DNA of 17,746 nucleotides from Bacteroidales bacterium (GCA_007132365.1 SLOS01000343.1:1-17746), one strand, 5' to 3'; positions 1 to 8,533 are shown, numbered from the stretch's first letter. The notes: a model not told the origin generated them from the letters alone. Numbers and translations are program-made.

Positions 1-771
1 CCAGAACAGAAAGAGATTGTAAAGATCTCTCCGCTGTTCCGCAGGTTGGCATATGCTGCCGCTTTAGTGGTTTTAATTGCTGCCGGAAGCCTCAGCTATT
101 TTATGTTTTTCGAATTACAATCACCCCGGCTTATGACACTTCGTACTGGCGAAGATAACAGTACCCTGGTGCGAACTTTCGACGATGGAAGTATTGTATA
201 TGTTGCAGATAATTCTGTCCTTAGCTACCCTGCATCATTCACCGGGGGCATGAGAAAGGTCTCCCTGTCAGGGGAAGCATTTTTCGATATTAAATCCCGG
301 ATTGACCAGCCTTTTATAATCGAAACAAATTATGCAACAATAGAGGTTATTGGAACAGCTTTCAACCTTAAGTCATATGATGATGATTTTGAACTTATTG
401 TTGAAGATGGATATGTAAAGGTTACACTCAGTGATCTTCCAGGTCATTCTGAAATAGTGGGCCAATGGGAAATGCTCACAGGTACTGCAAACCGGATGGA
501 AAAATACCCGGTGATTGACCGCACGTACCTTTCATGGAGATTGAACAGGATGCAGTTCAGGGATGAAAAACTGGAAAGTATTGCCGCAATTATCAGTAGA
601 AATTATGATGTGAGTATTTATTTCGAGAATGATGCTATAGGGGATAGAAGGTTGAATGTAACTTTTCATGATAATGATATCAACATCATTGCTGAAGTCA
701 TAGCATTTGGATTGGGGCTGAATTATGAGATAATGCCTGATTCAGGAATTATGTTCAGCGATAAAAACTAG
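1..771 (+). CDS. FecR-family anti-sigma factor, 5' end outside window
   Basis: The reading frame is open from base 1, so the gene begins upstream; the TTG at 46 is internal. The visible 256 residues hold a basic stretch, one transmembrane segment (about residues 17-37 of the fragment, AAALVVLIAAGSLSYFMFF), a periplasmic FecR domain (GSIVYVADNSVLSYP, then GEAFFDIKS and VIGTAFNLKSY) and a C-terminal DUF4974-type domain (MQFRDEKLESIAAIISRNYDVSIYF). In this family the cytoplasmic N-terminus, missing here, binds an ECF sigma factor and the periplasmic part receives a signal from an outer-membrane partner. The sigma gene is expected just upstream, which I infer. The next gene starts 49 bases downstream on the same strand and carries an STN domain, the type of module that usually contacts FecR, so the two probably form one signalling unit. 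Confidence 0.9.
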   Translation, partial: PEQKEIVKISPLFRRLAYAAALVVLIAAGSLSYFMFFELQSPRLMTLRTGEDNSTLVRTFDDGSIVYVADNSVLSYPASFTGGMRKVSLSGEAFFDIKSRIDQPFIIETNYATIEVIGTAFNLKSYDDDFELIVEDGYVKVTLSDLPGHSEIVGQWEMLTGTANRMEKYPVIDRTYLSWRLNRMQFRDEKLESIAAIISRNYDVSIYFENDAIGDRRLNVTFHDNDINIIAEVIAFGLGLNYEIMPDSGIMFSDKN

Positions 772-776
772 TTTAT

Positions 777-796
777 TCCGGATTACCCAATCCGGA
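777..796 (+). promoter_or_regulatory. GC-rich hairpin between fecR and the STN gene
   Basis: A perfect 8-bp inverted repeat, TCCGGATT (777-784) and AATCCGGA (789-796), encloses a 4-base loop. It lies in the 49-base gap between the fecR stop and the next start. No T-run follows, so it does not look like an intrinsic terminator. It could be an RNA processing or stabilising element that sets the ratio of the two products, or an operator. The structure is plain in the sequence; the role is inferred. Confidence 0.45.
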
Positions 797-820
797 GCTG
801 ATATAAAAAAATATACCATA

Positions 821-2494
821 ATGCGGAAAACACCGGGCATATTGCATATATGGTTTATATACAAGAGTTTATCCGGGAAATTAATCCGGATGATAATTCC
901 TGTTGCTGTATTGCTGTGTATATGTCCGGTCTACATCAGAGCTCAGGAAAGTGTAAATGATCAGGTTAATGTTAACACTCAGGAATATAAAAAAACACCG
1001 GATAAAGAAATATCCAAAGAGTATGTTTTTAGTCAGACAGTATCCCTTCCCAGGCAGCATACAAGCATATATTCAATCCTTAGCCAGATTTCGGGCCAGA
1101 CAGGATACTATTTTGTTTATGAAAGCGAAATACTTAACTCTGACAGAAGGGTCAGGCTGAGGGCGGGAAACAGGGCTCTTTCATCATGGCTGGAGGAGAT
1201 CATAAATGATCCTGCGCTCGATTTAAAAATAATTGAAAATCATATTCTTTTTTACAGGCCTGAAGCTGATAAGCCTGAAAATGTTATTTCTCCGGCAGAG
1301 GAATCTGAGAGGGACTATTTTATGGTGCAGGGGCGGGTTATAGATGAAAGCTCCAGGAACCCCCTGGCCTACGCCACAGTCGGTATAAAAGGCAGGGCTG
1401 TTGGCATTACTTCCAATTTTGACGGAGTATTCACCCTGAAGCTTTCAAATGATTATCTCGATGACCAAATATCTGTCTCACATATAGGATATCAAAGCCA
1501 GGTTCTGCCGGTGCAGCTTTTTATCGACAAGAAGGTGGATATTTTAATGAAGACTGACTATATATCCATTCAGGAAGTTATGATACGTTATTTTGATCCC
1601 CGGTTAATAGTCATGTCGGCCCTTGAACGAAAAGACAAAAATTACAGTAATGAACCTGTCTATCATCTGAACTTTTATCGGGAGGGAGTTATGAGAAGCA
1701 ACCGCTTCATAAATTATTCAGAAGCCGTTTTTCAGGTATACAAATCATCCTACAGCCGGCAATTTGATCAGGATCAGGTAAGGCTTCTCCAGTCGAGGAC
1801 TATCAGTAATATAGATCAGTCGGATACACTGATACTTAAGATCAGGGCAGGAATAAAAAGCTCACTTGAACTTGATTTTGTCAAGAACGTACCTGATTTT
1901 ATAAATCCGGAATATTTACATGAATATGACTTTACCAAAGCAGATATTGTTTCCGTCGATGGCAACAGGGCATATGCTGTTGCTTTTGAGCAGAAGGATC
2001 ATATAACCGATCCGCTATACAAGGGGATTCTCTATATTGACACGGAAAGCCTCGCTTTTCTCGGGGCCGATTTTGAAGTTCATCCAAAATATATAGATAA
2101 GGCATATAATCAATTTCTACCCAGAAGAAACAGAGACTTCAGGGCCTCTGTCGAAAAAGCCGTATATACGGTCAGCTACAAATATTATAACGGAAGATAT
2201 CACCTTAATCATATAAGAGCCGATTTACACCTTCGTTACAGAAGGAGGTACCAGATATTCAGCCATAATTACCATGTTTTTGTTGAGATGGCAACAAGCA
2301 AAATCGATACTGAAAAGGTTACCCGGTTCAGCCGGAGGGAAGCTTTGCGCACTGACAGGGTATTCATGGATGGTAATCATGCCTACGACCCTGCATTCTG
2401 GGGAGGATACAGCATTGTCGCACCTGAAAAACGAATTACTGATGCACTTTCCAGGATAGAGGGGCAGATTGAGAGTGTGGTGTCAGAGTACTGA
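821..2494 (+). CDS. STN and carboxypeptidase-regulatory-like domain protein, no TonB barrel
   Basis: This is a secreted protein of 557 residues. A hydrophobic signal segment (about 24-41, ending VYIRAQ) follows a basic stretch. The ATG at 890 would remove those basic residues, so the ATG at 821 is preferred, though with little certainty. An STN (secretin/TonB short N-terminal) domain spans about 72-146 (SIYSILSQISGQTGYYFVY). A carboxypeptidase D regulatory-like beta-sandwich spans about 168-243 (VQGRVIDESSRNPLAYATV, then FDGVFTLKLS and ISVSHIGYQSQ). The remaining 310 residues show no plug or 22-strand barrel; they loosely resemble the beta-rich region of DUF5686-type Bacteroidota proteins (LNFYREG, GILYIDTESLAFLGADFEV). 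In classical FecR systems the STN domain belongs to a TonB-dependent receptor. Here it may be a periplasmic or outer-membrane-attached partner of the FecR protein encoded just upstream. The 3' end overlaps convergent pabB by 59 bp. The exact function is unknown. Confidence 0.8.
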   Translation: MRKTPGILHIWFIYKSLSGKLIRMIIPVAVLLCICPVYIRAQESVNDQVNVNTQEYKKTPDKEISKEYVFSQTVSLPRQHTSIYSILSQISGQTGYYFVYESEILNSDRRVRLRAGNRALSSWLEEIINDPALDLKIIENHILFYRPEADKPENVISPAEESERDYFMVQGRVIDESSRNPLAYATVGIKGRAVGITSNFDGVFTLKLSNDYLDDQISVSHIGYQSQVLPVQLFIDKKVDILMKTDYISIQEVMIRYFDPRLIVMSALERKDKNYSNEPVYHLNFYREGVMRSNRFINYSEAVFQVYKSSYSRQFDQDQVRLLQSRTISNIDQSDTLILKIRAGIKSSLELDFVKNVPDFINPEYLHEYDFTKADIVSVDGNRAYAVAFEQKDHITDPLYKGILYIDTESLAFLGADFEVHPKYIDKAYNQFLPRRNRDFRASVEKAVYTVSYKYYNGRYHLNHIRADLHLRYRRRYQIFSHNYHVFVEMATSKIDTEKVTRFSRREALRTDRVFMDGNHAYDPAFWGGYSIVAPEKRITDALSRIEGQIESVVSEY

Positions 2495-3797
2495 GTACTT
2501 TTTTTATCGCTCCGGCCTTAAGCAGGCATTCCCTGTATTCATTTTCGGGTATTGACGGACCGGTAATGGCGCTCCCTGTCATAAATGAAAGTGAGGATGC
2601 TGTCCGGTCATACTGAATGCTCCTTATGACAACATTGAAATCAAAATCCATTTCAGGTGTAATGTATCCTACTGCACCGGAATATAGTCCGCGTTTACTC
2701 TTTTCGTACTGCTCAATTATCTCCATAGCCCTTATCTTGGGTGCTCCTGTCATTGATCCCATTGGGAAGGAAGCCTTTATGATATCAGTAAAGCTGGTGT
2801 CATGATTCAACGTGGCTGAAATAGTTGACTGCATCTGGTGAACCCTTGGGTATGGATATATTCCACATAATTCTTCAACATTCACTGAGGCCCTGGCAGC
2901 AATCCTGGACAGGTCATTCCTTACAAGATCTGTTATCATTATGTTTTCAGCCCTCTCTTTTGGATCATTGTTCAGTATTTCTAAAAGTTTTGTGTCCTCT
3001 TCAGGTGTCTTCCCCCTTCCCGCTGTTCCCTTGATTGGTTGTGAAATGATCCTGTTGCCTGTTTTCTTTAAAAATCGTTCGGGACTGGAGCATAGCAGAT
3101 ATTTCTCATTTTGTCTGTAAAAACAGGAAAATGGGGTGGGAGATTCTTCAATCAGCTTCAGCCAGGTTGACAGAGGGTCAATGCGGGCTTTCTCTGAAAA
3201 AAACTCCTGGCAGAAATTAACTTCATAAATATCACCTCTTTGAATATGGACTTTTATTTGTTCAACTGTTTCCAGATAGGCGGATCTGGAGATTACTTCT
3301 TCAATTTTACCTATTCTGTTAACTCCATTCAGGTGAACGGGGCTGCTTTCTATTTCTGCTATCAGTTTCCTGACCTTCTCTTCACCTGTGTAATCCGGGT
3401 GCCATCCTGCTTCCAGCCTGTTGTTACGGATTATAAATATGTATACGGGTATAAAAAAACCGGCCGGAGGGAATTTTATTCTGTCCGGATGACCGGAAGT
3501 GAGATTTTCAATTTCATTTTTCAGATCATACCCAAGGTGCCCGAAAAGCCAGTCATCTCTTCCTGATAAGAATTCTTCAAGTGAGTTCATCCAATTGCCA
3601 TCTTCTGCTCTTAAATTATCAAGTGAATCAAAAGCGGCAATAAAATCATAACTATGACAGGCATGGGGAAAAGGGAAAAGACTCCGGTAATCATTGGAGT
3701 TAAGTATAGCTATATCTCGGAATTCCTTTCCCCAGGACAGGAGTTTCCTGATGAAAAGGCCAGGGTCATTAATGTGAAAACTGCTGAATTGACGCAT
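2436..3797 (-). CDS. pabB: Aminodeoxychorismate synthase component I
   Basis: This is a chorismate-binding enzyme of 453 residues. It converts chorismate plus ammonia from a glutamine amidotransferase subunit (PabA) to 4-amino-4-deoxychorismate, on the route to p-aminobenzoate and folate, in the cytoplasm. The catalytic domain occupies about 165-440. Visible motifs are PIKGT (254-258), DPKERAENIMITDLVRNDL (278-296), FPMGSMTGAPK (344-354) and SGAVGY (373-378). Lys256 in PIKGT is the PabB hallmark; anthranilate synthase TrpE normally has alanine there. I therefore call PabB rather than TrpE. The amidotransferase and lyase partners are not in the window. The start is 60 bases downstream of the BamA-like gene on the same strand, so the two may be co-transcribed. 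The last 59 bases overlap the convergent STN gene, and about 18 C-terminal residues extend past the conserved domain. Confidence 0.93.
   Translation of the reverse strand: MRQFSSFHINDPGLFIRKLLSWGKEFRDIAILNSNDYRSLFPFPHACHSYDFIAAFDSLDNLRAEDGNWMNSLEEFLSGRDDWLFGHLGYDLKNEIENLTSGHPDRIKFPPAGFFIPVYIFIIRNNRLEAGWHPDYTGEEKVRKLIAEIESSPVHLNGVNRIGKIEEVISRSAYLETVEQIKVHIQRGDIYEVNFCQEFFSEKARIDPLSTWLKLIEESPTPFSCFYRQNEKYLLCSSPERFLKKTGNRIISQPIKGTAGRGKTPEEDTKLLEILNNDPKERAENIMITDLVRNDLSRIAARASVNVEELCGIYPYPRVHQMQSTISATLNHDTSFTDIIKASFPMGSMTGAPKIRAMEIIEQYEKSKRGLYSGAVGYITPEMDFDFNVVIRSIQYDRTASSLSFMTGSAITGPSIPENEYRECLLKAGAIKKVLSTLTPHSQSAPLSWKVHQ
2485..2505 (+). terminator. Weak candidate intrinsic terminator at the STN gene stop
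   Basis: AGTAC (2487-2491) and GTACT (2495-2499) form a short stem whose 3-base loop is the TGA stop codon. It extends by a G-T and an A-T pair and runs into a stretch of seven T (2499-2505). The arrangement fits a rho-independent terminator for the plus-strand transcript, but the stem is short. It lies inside the 3' coding part of pabB on the other strand. Confidence 0.35.
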
Positions 3798-3857
3798 TCC
3801 GTAAAAATAATAATTGTGCCTGAGTTATAATTTTTTACAACCGGAATAATTTATCTT

Positions 3858-5807
3858 TCAGCGGAAGGGAAGTATATCCGGTGCTCCAATTTTAAATCCG
3901 TCAGGAATATGCCTTCGTTCGCTTATCATATAGAATAACCTTGTTGAGGCCGAATCAGGCAGCCTTGGAAAATAGGCAAATCTGAACTGCAGGGTTGGAA
4001 AAACCAGATGTTCGTTTCGCATTCTCATTCCAATGCCAAAACCGCTGTAAAAACTGTCATTCATTATTGGCCTGCTACCATCCCCTATCCACCCGAGGTC
4101 TGCCATTGCATAAAGGGCATATCTGAAACCGTACCAGTTATTTTTTGCATACAGCATGGTTTCCGTCTGCAGTGTAAGCTTTTTTGTCCCTCTGAGAGCA
4201 TCGCTTCTCAGTCCCCTGATCCCATAATGGTTACTGATACTTATCATTTCGTCTTCAAACCTTGCAATTCCCTTTGTAAAGTTAAGGGTAAGAAACTGCC
4301 GGAGATAAAACCTGTTTAAGTCCACCAGCTTTGAGAAACCCGAGGTTTCGAGTCTCAGTACACCCTGTTCATATACTCCCTCATTCAGAAACCCCCCCAG
4401 GGACAAACTGTTATTGAGGTAGAATCTGTTTTGCAGATAATTGCTGGTCATAATACTGAATCCCGAATACCAGCGTGGGAAAAACTGGGATGTTTCATAT
4501 CCGGCCGTAGCTTCCAACCTGGTTCCCATTGGAATATCTTCAGTCGGGCCGAATCCATAGATATAGTTGCTTTTAAGATACCCGAGCTGAATCAGGGTAA
4601 GGTTTACAAGAAAGAGGTTCCTGTCGTGGAATTCATATCTGGTTTTCTCGTCTATTTCCGGGCGGTCAAAGTAAATATTCCGGTTGAACCTTGATGTAAT
4701 GTATATGTTCCTTCTTTTATATGAATCTTTTAAAGGTAAAAGGAATGATCGTCCGAACCACATATCATATTCATGGTAGTTAAGTTTATGATTGTAAAAA
4801 GAGGTGTCCGGGAAGATGAAGTTGTCAGTTAACCGCGAAGTTGTAAATTCCAAACCCCCGGCATACTTCATAGATGGGGTCAGGAAGTTCCTTATAGTGT
4901 TGATCCGGAATGTGTTATTTCCAAAAGCGTCAAGATAACTGATCCCTGCATCTATGAAATTGCCCCTGATATTGTTAATTCTCAATCTTGTCCCATATCC
5001 AAACAGTTTATCTGCTCCTCCGTCAAAAAAAATACTGGTCTGAAGTTCCTGTCCCCAACCGAAAACATTCCTGTCATAAAGTTCAATTTTTCCTTTATCA
5101 ATTTCATGCATGTCCATGTCGAAACCCTTTGACCAGCGGTCTTTTGTCACAACCACAATATCTGCAAAGCCCGGATTTAATTTATCCTCAAGGATATATA
5201 TCCGGGCATCTTCCAGATATGATAACTGCCTCAGAATACGTTCGTTGTCACCAAACAGGAAAGGGTCAATCCTGTCTCCTGGTTTGAAAAGAAGGTTGTT
5301 TTTTATTACTCTCTGGTTGGTGTTGAAATGTAGAAGCATCCCGATCCTTTCAAGCCTGTCCGGTGAATGATATACCGGATCGTCAATGCTGGGTGCCAGT
5401 AAATTTGTGGAACTGAAGCTGATATTCCTTATAATCAATCCCTCGTATTCTTCAAACTCATTTTCGCTTCTTCGGGGCTGCATGACCTGTTTCCGGGCAG
5501 CTACCTGGTTTTTAACTATAAACTCGTGCAGCCATCTTGTAATATATCTGTGTTGTGCCGCTTCCCTCAGGTTATTATATAAAATCAGTTCATGAGCATT
5601 AATTCCGTAATAGTCTCGCCCCCGGGTTGTAAATGAATGAAGGCCATTTAAAGGATCAATATTCATCCCTTCTGCTTTAATGGATAATGCAACGGGTTTT
5701 CCTGCTAATGGCTGGAAAGACAGTATTAGGCTGTCATTTTCCATTTTTGCTGACAGTGAAGTCGAGGCAATAAGAAATACTGCTATAATTAAGGCTCTGT
5801 TATGCAA
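3858..5807 (-). CDS. BamA/TamA-family outer-membrane beta-barrel protein
   Basis: The product has 649 residues with a signal peptide at 1-20 (ALIIAVFLIASTSLSA). Then come about 100 residues of unassigned sequence rich in charged and aromatic residues, one recognisable POTRA-like unit (about 124-222, with FKPGDRIDPFLFGDNERIL and LSYLEDARIYI), and a C-terminal barrel (about 230-649) of alternating aromatic beta-strands such as GYGTRLRINNIRGNF. Omp85-family proteins fold or translocate proteins at the outer membrane. A BamA of full type carries about five POTRA units, so this is a shorter relative, perhaps dedicated to a specific client; its substrate cannot be told. The start codon is TTG: no ATG lies upstream before an in-frame stop near 5862-5864, and the next internal ATG falls after the signal peptide. 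pabB follows 60 bases downstream. Confidence 0.82.
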   Translation of the reverse strand: MHNRALIIAVFLIASTSLSAKMENDSLILSFQPLAGKPVALSIKAEGMNIDPLNGLHSFTTRGRDYYGINAHELILYNNLREAAQHRYITRWLHEFIVKNQVAARKQVMQPRRSENEFEEYEGLIIRNISFSSTNLLAPSIDDPVYHSPDRLERIGMLLHFNTNQRVIKNNLLFKPGDRIDPFLFGDNERILRQLSYLEDARIYILEDKLNPGFADIVVVTKDRWSKGFDMDMHEIDKGKIELYDRNVFGWGQELQTSIFFDGGADKLFGYGTRLRINNIRGNFIDAGISYLDAFGNNTFRINTIRNFLTPSMKYAGGLEFTTSRLTDNFIFPDTSFYNHKLNYHEYDMWFGRSFLLPLKDSYKRRNIYITSRFNRNIYFDRPEIDEKTRYEFHDRNLFLVNLTLIQLGYLKSNYIYGFGPTEDIPMGTRLEATAGYETSQFFPRWYSGFSIMTSNYLQNRFYLNNSLSLGGFLNEGVYEQGVLRLETSGFSKLVDLNRFYLRQFLTLNFTKGIARFEDEMISISNHYGIRGLRSDALRGTKKLTLQTETMLYAKNNWYGFRYALYAMADLGWIGDGSRPIMNDSFYSGFGIGMRMRNEHLVFPTLQFRFAYFPRLPDSASTRLFYMISERRHIPDGFKIGAPDILPFR

Positions 5808-6064
5808 AAGACAGTTTGTTTGGTCTGTGGTAAATTTACTGCTTTTACAGAAGAAATTTAGCTATTTGCAATTATACAGCATTGGTTCATAATCTGAGAA
5901 AATGATAATTTAACATTTATAGTTCATAGAGTGGTATTGGCAAGTGAAAAAAAAAATCAGGGACGCTTCCCGTTATACTATTTTTTTTACCTTTACCTGT
6001 CCATTTTGATTGGAACTTGTTTTCTTCAGATAAATTATTTTTAACTTAAATTATATATATTCTT
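5808..6064. other. Divergent intergenic region
   Basis: These 257 bases separate the minus-strand BamA-like gene from the plus-strand ROK kinase gene, so promoters for both should lie here. The region is AT-rich with a run of ten A (5947-5956) and runs of T. I found no exact TAnnTTTG box; near matches are TAAATTTC on the minus strand and TACCTTTA (5988-5995) on the plus strand, neither with a convincing -33 partner. No small ORF or RNA gene is apparent. Confidence 0.3.
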
Positions 6065-7024
6065 ATGAATGAGTATGTTATAGGCATTGATATCGGGGGG
6101 ACCTTTACAAAATCCGGGTTTGTGGACCGTGACGGTAATTGTTTTGCCGAAAGTGTTACACCAACTGATGTTTATGATAATGTTGATGATTATCTTGCAA
6201 ATCTTATCAAAGAGCTTAAAAAATCTGAAAAACAACTTGATGGTTCTTTTAAGATTGCCGGCGTCGGTATAGGTGCTCCAAACGGGAACTATCACAACGG
6301 AACCATAGAAAATGCCACCAACCTCAAGTGGCGGGGGGTTATAAACTTTGCCGATATGGTCAAAAAGCATTACAACCTTCCTGTAAGGCTGACCAACGAT
6401 GCCAATGCTGCAGCTCTTGGAGAGATGGTTTATGGGGGGGCGAAAGAAATGAAGGATTTTATAATGATTACTCTGGGAACTGGTCTGGGAAGCGGTTTAG
6501 TTGTTAATGGGGATCTCGTTTATGGTCATGATGGTTTTGCGGGTGAACTCGGACATGTAAATGTAGTTGAAAATGGCAGAAAATGCGGTTGTGGTAACTA
6601 TGGTTGCCTGGAAACCTACGTTTCTGCCCCCGGAATTAAAAAAACAGTTTTTGAGCTTCTGGCATCTGACAGCAACGGTAGTGAACTTGTTAATTACAGT
6701 TTTGATCAGTTGGATTCGGAGATGATCTATAATGCTGCTGTTAAAAATGACCCTGTAGCACTGAAAGCATTTGATGTTACCGGTAAGATTCTTGGAAGAA
6801 AACTGGCTGATTCTGTTGCACATACCAGTCCGGAAGCTATATTTCTATTTGGAGGTCTCTCAAAATCAGGTGATTATATTTTCAAGCCAACAATAAAATA
6901 CATGGAGGAGAGTGTAATGGGAACCTTCAGGAACAAGGTCAGAATACTGCCCTCACAACTGACAGATAAGAATGCCGCGGTTATGGGAGCCAGTGCCCTG
7001 ATCTGGAAGGAACTTGATAAATAA
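6065..7024 (+). CDS. ROK-family sugar kinase, probable glucokinase
   Basis: This is a cytoplasmic sugar kinase of 319 residues, usual length for the ROK family, which phosphorylates glucose or related sugars with ATP. The N-terminal phosphate-binding motif GIDIGGTFTK (7-16) is intact. The catalytic Asp112 sits in LTNDANAAALGE. The ROK zinc site is complete: His164 in GELGHVNV and Cys174, Cys176, Cys181 in CGCGNYGCLE. A second nucleotide-binding stretch is IFLFGGLSKSG. No DNA-binding domain precedes the kinase, so it is an enzyme rather than a ROK repressor. A sugar transporter of the FucP/GlcP type follows 78 bases downstream with no terminator between, which suggests uptake of a free hexose followed by phosphorylation. 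Glucose is the likeliest substrate; N-acetylglucosamine, mannose or fructose cannot be excluded. Confidence 0.9.
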   Translation: MNEYVIGIDIGGTFTKSGFVDRDGNCFAESVTPTDVYDNVDDYLANLIKELKKSEKQLDGSFKIAGVGIGAPNGNYHNGTIENATNLKWRGVINFADMVKKHYNLPVRLTNDANAAALGEMVYGGAKEMKDFIMITLGTGLGSGLVVNGDLVYGHDGFAGELGHVNVVENGRKCGCGNYGCLETYVSAPGIKKTVFELLASDSNGSELVNYSFDQLDSEMIYNAAVKNDPVALKAFDVTGKILGRKLADSVAHTSPEAIFLFGGLSKSGDYIFKPTIKYMEESVMGTFRNKVRILPSQLTDKNAAVMGASALIWKELDK

Positions 7025-7102
7025 AATTATTTGCTGAAGTTTTTTCGGAAATCTTTTATAATACCTCAAATCAACTAAAATTACTAACTAAAACTCATCA
7101 CC

Positions 7103-8533
7103 ATGTCAAATCAAAACAATACTTTGAAGGTGGGAATGATTTTCATTTCCATGATTTATTTCATTTTCGGTTTTGTGACCACATTTATAATTACCCTGAG
7201 TGACCCTGTAATGGAAGCTTTCGATCTAACATATGCACAGGGTTTTCTGGTTAATTCAGCCTTTTTTATTTCATATGCTATTTTTTCAATTCCTTCCGGA
7301 AGTGTGGTTAAAAGAATTGGTTATAAGAACTCCATATTTTTAGGACTTCTTCTGATGTCATTTGCAGGATTTTTATTTTTTCCTGCTATCAGGACGGAAT
7401 CCTATCCTTTCTTTCTTGGAGCTATAATGCTTCTTTCACTTGGTGTAGTTATTCTGCAGACATCATGCAATCCCTTTGTTACAAAGCTTGGACCTCCTGA
7501 AACAGCGTCAGGACGCCTTAATCTTACCATGGCACTTAATTCTATTGCCACCTGGTTAGCACCGCTTTTAATCGTTGCCCTTATACTTCCTGCTGCTGTT
7601 CCTGCAGCTGCAGAAGCTGTTACTGGTGTAGTAGATGCTATGGTTCCCGAAGGGATCAGACCAGCCGATCTTCTTCCTCCATTCATAATTATAGCTGGTG
7701 TTATTTTGCTGGTAGCTATTGGTATACGGTTTATTAATCTTCCGGTACTAAGCCAGGAAGGTCTCGGGAATTACAGAACAGTTTTCAAATACAGGCATAT
7801 GATTCTGGGTGCCATCGGTATCTTTTGCTATGTTGGAGCTGAAGTTGGTATTGGAACAGCTATTTCCTCCTATGTTGTTCAACCCGGACTTGGTGGCGGA
7901 ATCAGCAGGGAACTGGCATTGAAATTTGTCGGTCTTTACTGGGCAGGTGCCATGGTTGGACGCCTTTTCGGAGCGATAGCCCTGTCAGATATCCAGAAGA
8001 AGAACTTAAAACTTGTTTTTGCGGGACTGGTAGTGGTTTGGGCCTTTGTAGTTGGTTTTGTAACATTGGAGTACAGTATACCGATGTCTCTTACTTTCCT
8101 TGGCTTTGCAGTGGTTAATTATTTACTCATGAAGATCGGAAAGGGAAAGGCCAACCTTGTTCTTTCCGTTTTTGCAATAATTGCTGTTATAATGGCAACA
8201 ACTTCAATGCTTACTTCAGGTAAGGTTGCGCTCTGGACAATTGTGTCAATTGGATTGTTCAACTCGGTTATGTTCCCCAATATATATGCACTTGCAGTTA
8301 AAGGACTTGACAAAAGCGAGGTCAGTCTTGCTACCGGAGTAATTAACACATTTATTGTTGGTGGTGCAGTTGTTCCCCTGTTAATGGGTTTTGTGGGTGA
8401 TGCATTAAATATACAATACTCATTTATTGTACCGGTGATATGTTACCTGTATATATTATTCTATGCATTGGTAGGCAGTAAACTCAAACCAGTTGGTGAA
8501 ACAGCAGCATCCGGTCCTGATACTTCAGCTTAA
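7103..8533 (+). CDS. MFS sugar transporter, FucP/GlcP type
   Basis: This inner-membrane transporter of 476 residues is strongly hydrophobic throughout and consistent with 12 helices. The first helix pair carries MIYFIFGFVTTFI and the FucP-like segment FLVNSAFFISYAIFSIPSG. The half-conserved family motif CNPFVTKLGPPETASGRLN begins at Cys122, close to the NP(Y/F)VT.LG motif of fucose and glucose/galactose symporters; SGRLNLTMALNSIATWLAP follows. Relatives are proton or sodium symporters for free hexoses. A longer loop around residues 155-195, rich in Ala and Pro (PAAVPAAAEAVTG), separates the helices near the middle. The gene lies directly after the ROK kinase gene and is closed by a strong hairpin terminator. 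The sugar is inferred from the kinase neighbour and could be glucose, galactose or N-acetylglucosamine. Confidence 0.87.
   Translation: MSNQNNTLKVGMIFISMIYFIFGFVTTFIITLSDPVMEAFDLTYAQGFLVNSAFFISYAIFSIPSGSVVKRIGYKNSIFLGLLLMSFAGFLFFPAIRTESYPFFLGAIMLLSLGVVILQTSCNPFVTKLGPPETASGRLNLTMALNSIATWLAPLLIVALILPAAVPAAAEAVTGVVDAMVPEGIRPADLLPPFIIIAGVILLVAIGIRFINLPVLSQEGLGNYRTVFKYRHMILGAIGIFCYVGAEVGIGTAISSYVVQPGLGGGISRELALKFVGLYWAGAMVGRLFGAIALSDIQKKNLKLVFAGLVVVWAFVVGFVTLEYSIPMSLTFLGFAVVNYLLMKIGKGKANLVLSVFAIIAVIMATTSMLTSGKVALWTIVSIGLFNSVMFPNIYALAVKGLDKSEVSLATGVINTFIVGGAVVPLLMGFVGDALNIQYSFIVPVICYLYILFYALVGSKLKPVGETAASGPDTSA

Noticed and set aside
46..48. TTG at 46 as the start of the FecR-family gene
   Set aside because: The frame is open to base 1 and the residues before it continue plausibly into the membrane segment, so the gene enters from outside the window.
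3240..3566. Plus-strand ORF of 108 codons inside pabB
   Set aside because: It is antisense to well-conserved PabB coding sequence, has no recognisable domain and no promoter or neighbour support.
7025..7102. Separate promoter or terminator between the ROK kinase and transporter genes
   Set aside because: No hairpin and no TAnnTTTG box were found in this 78-base gap; co-transcription is the simpler reading.
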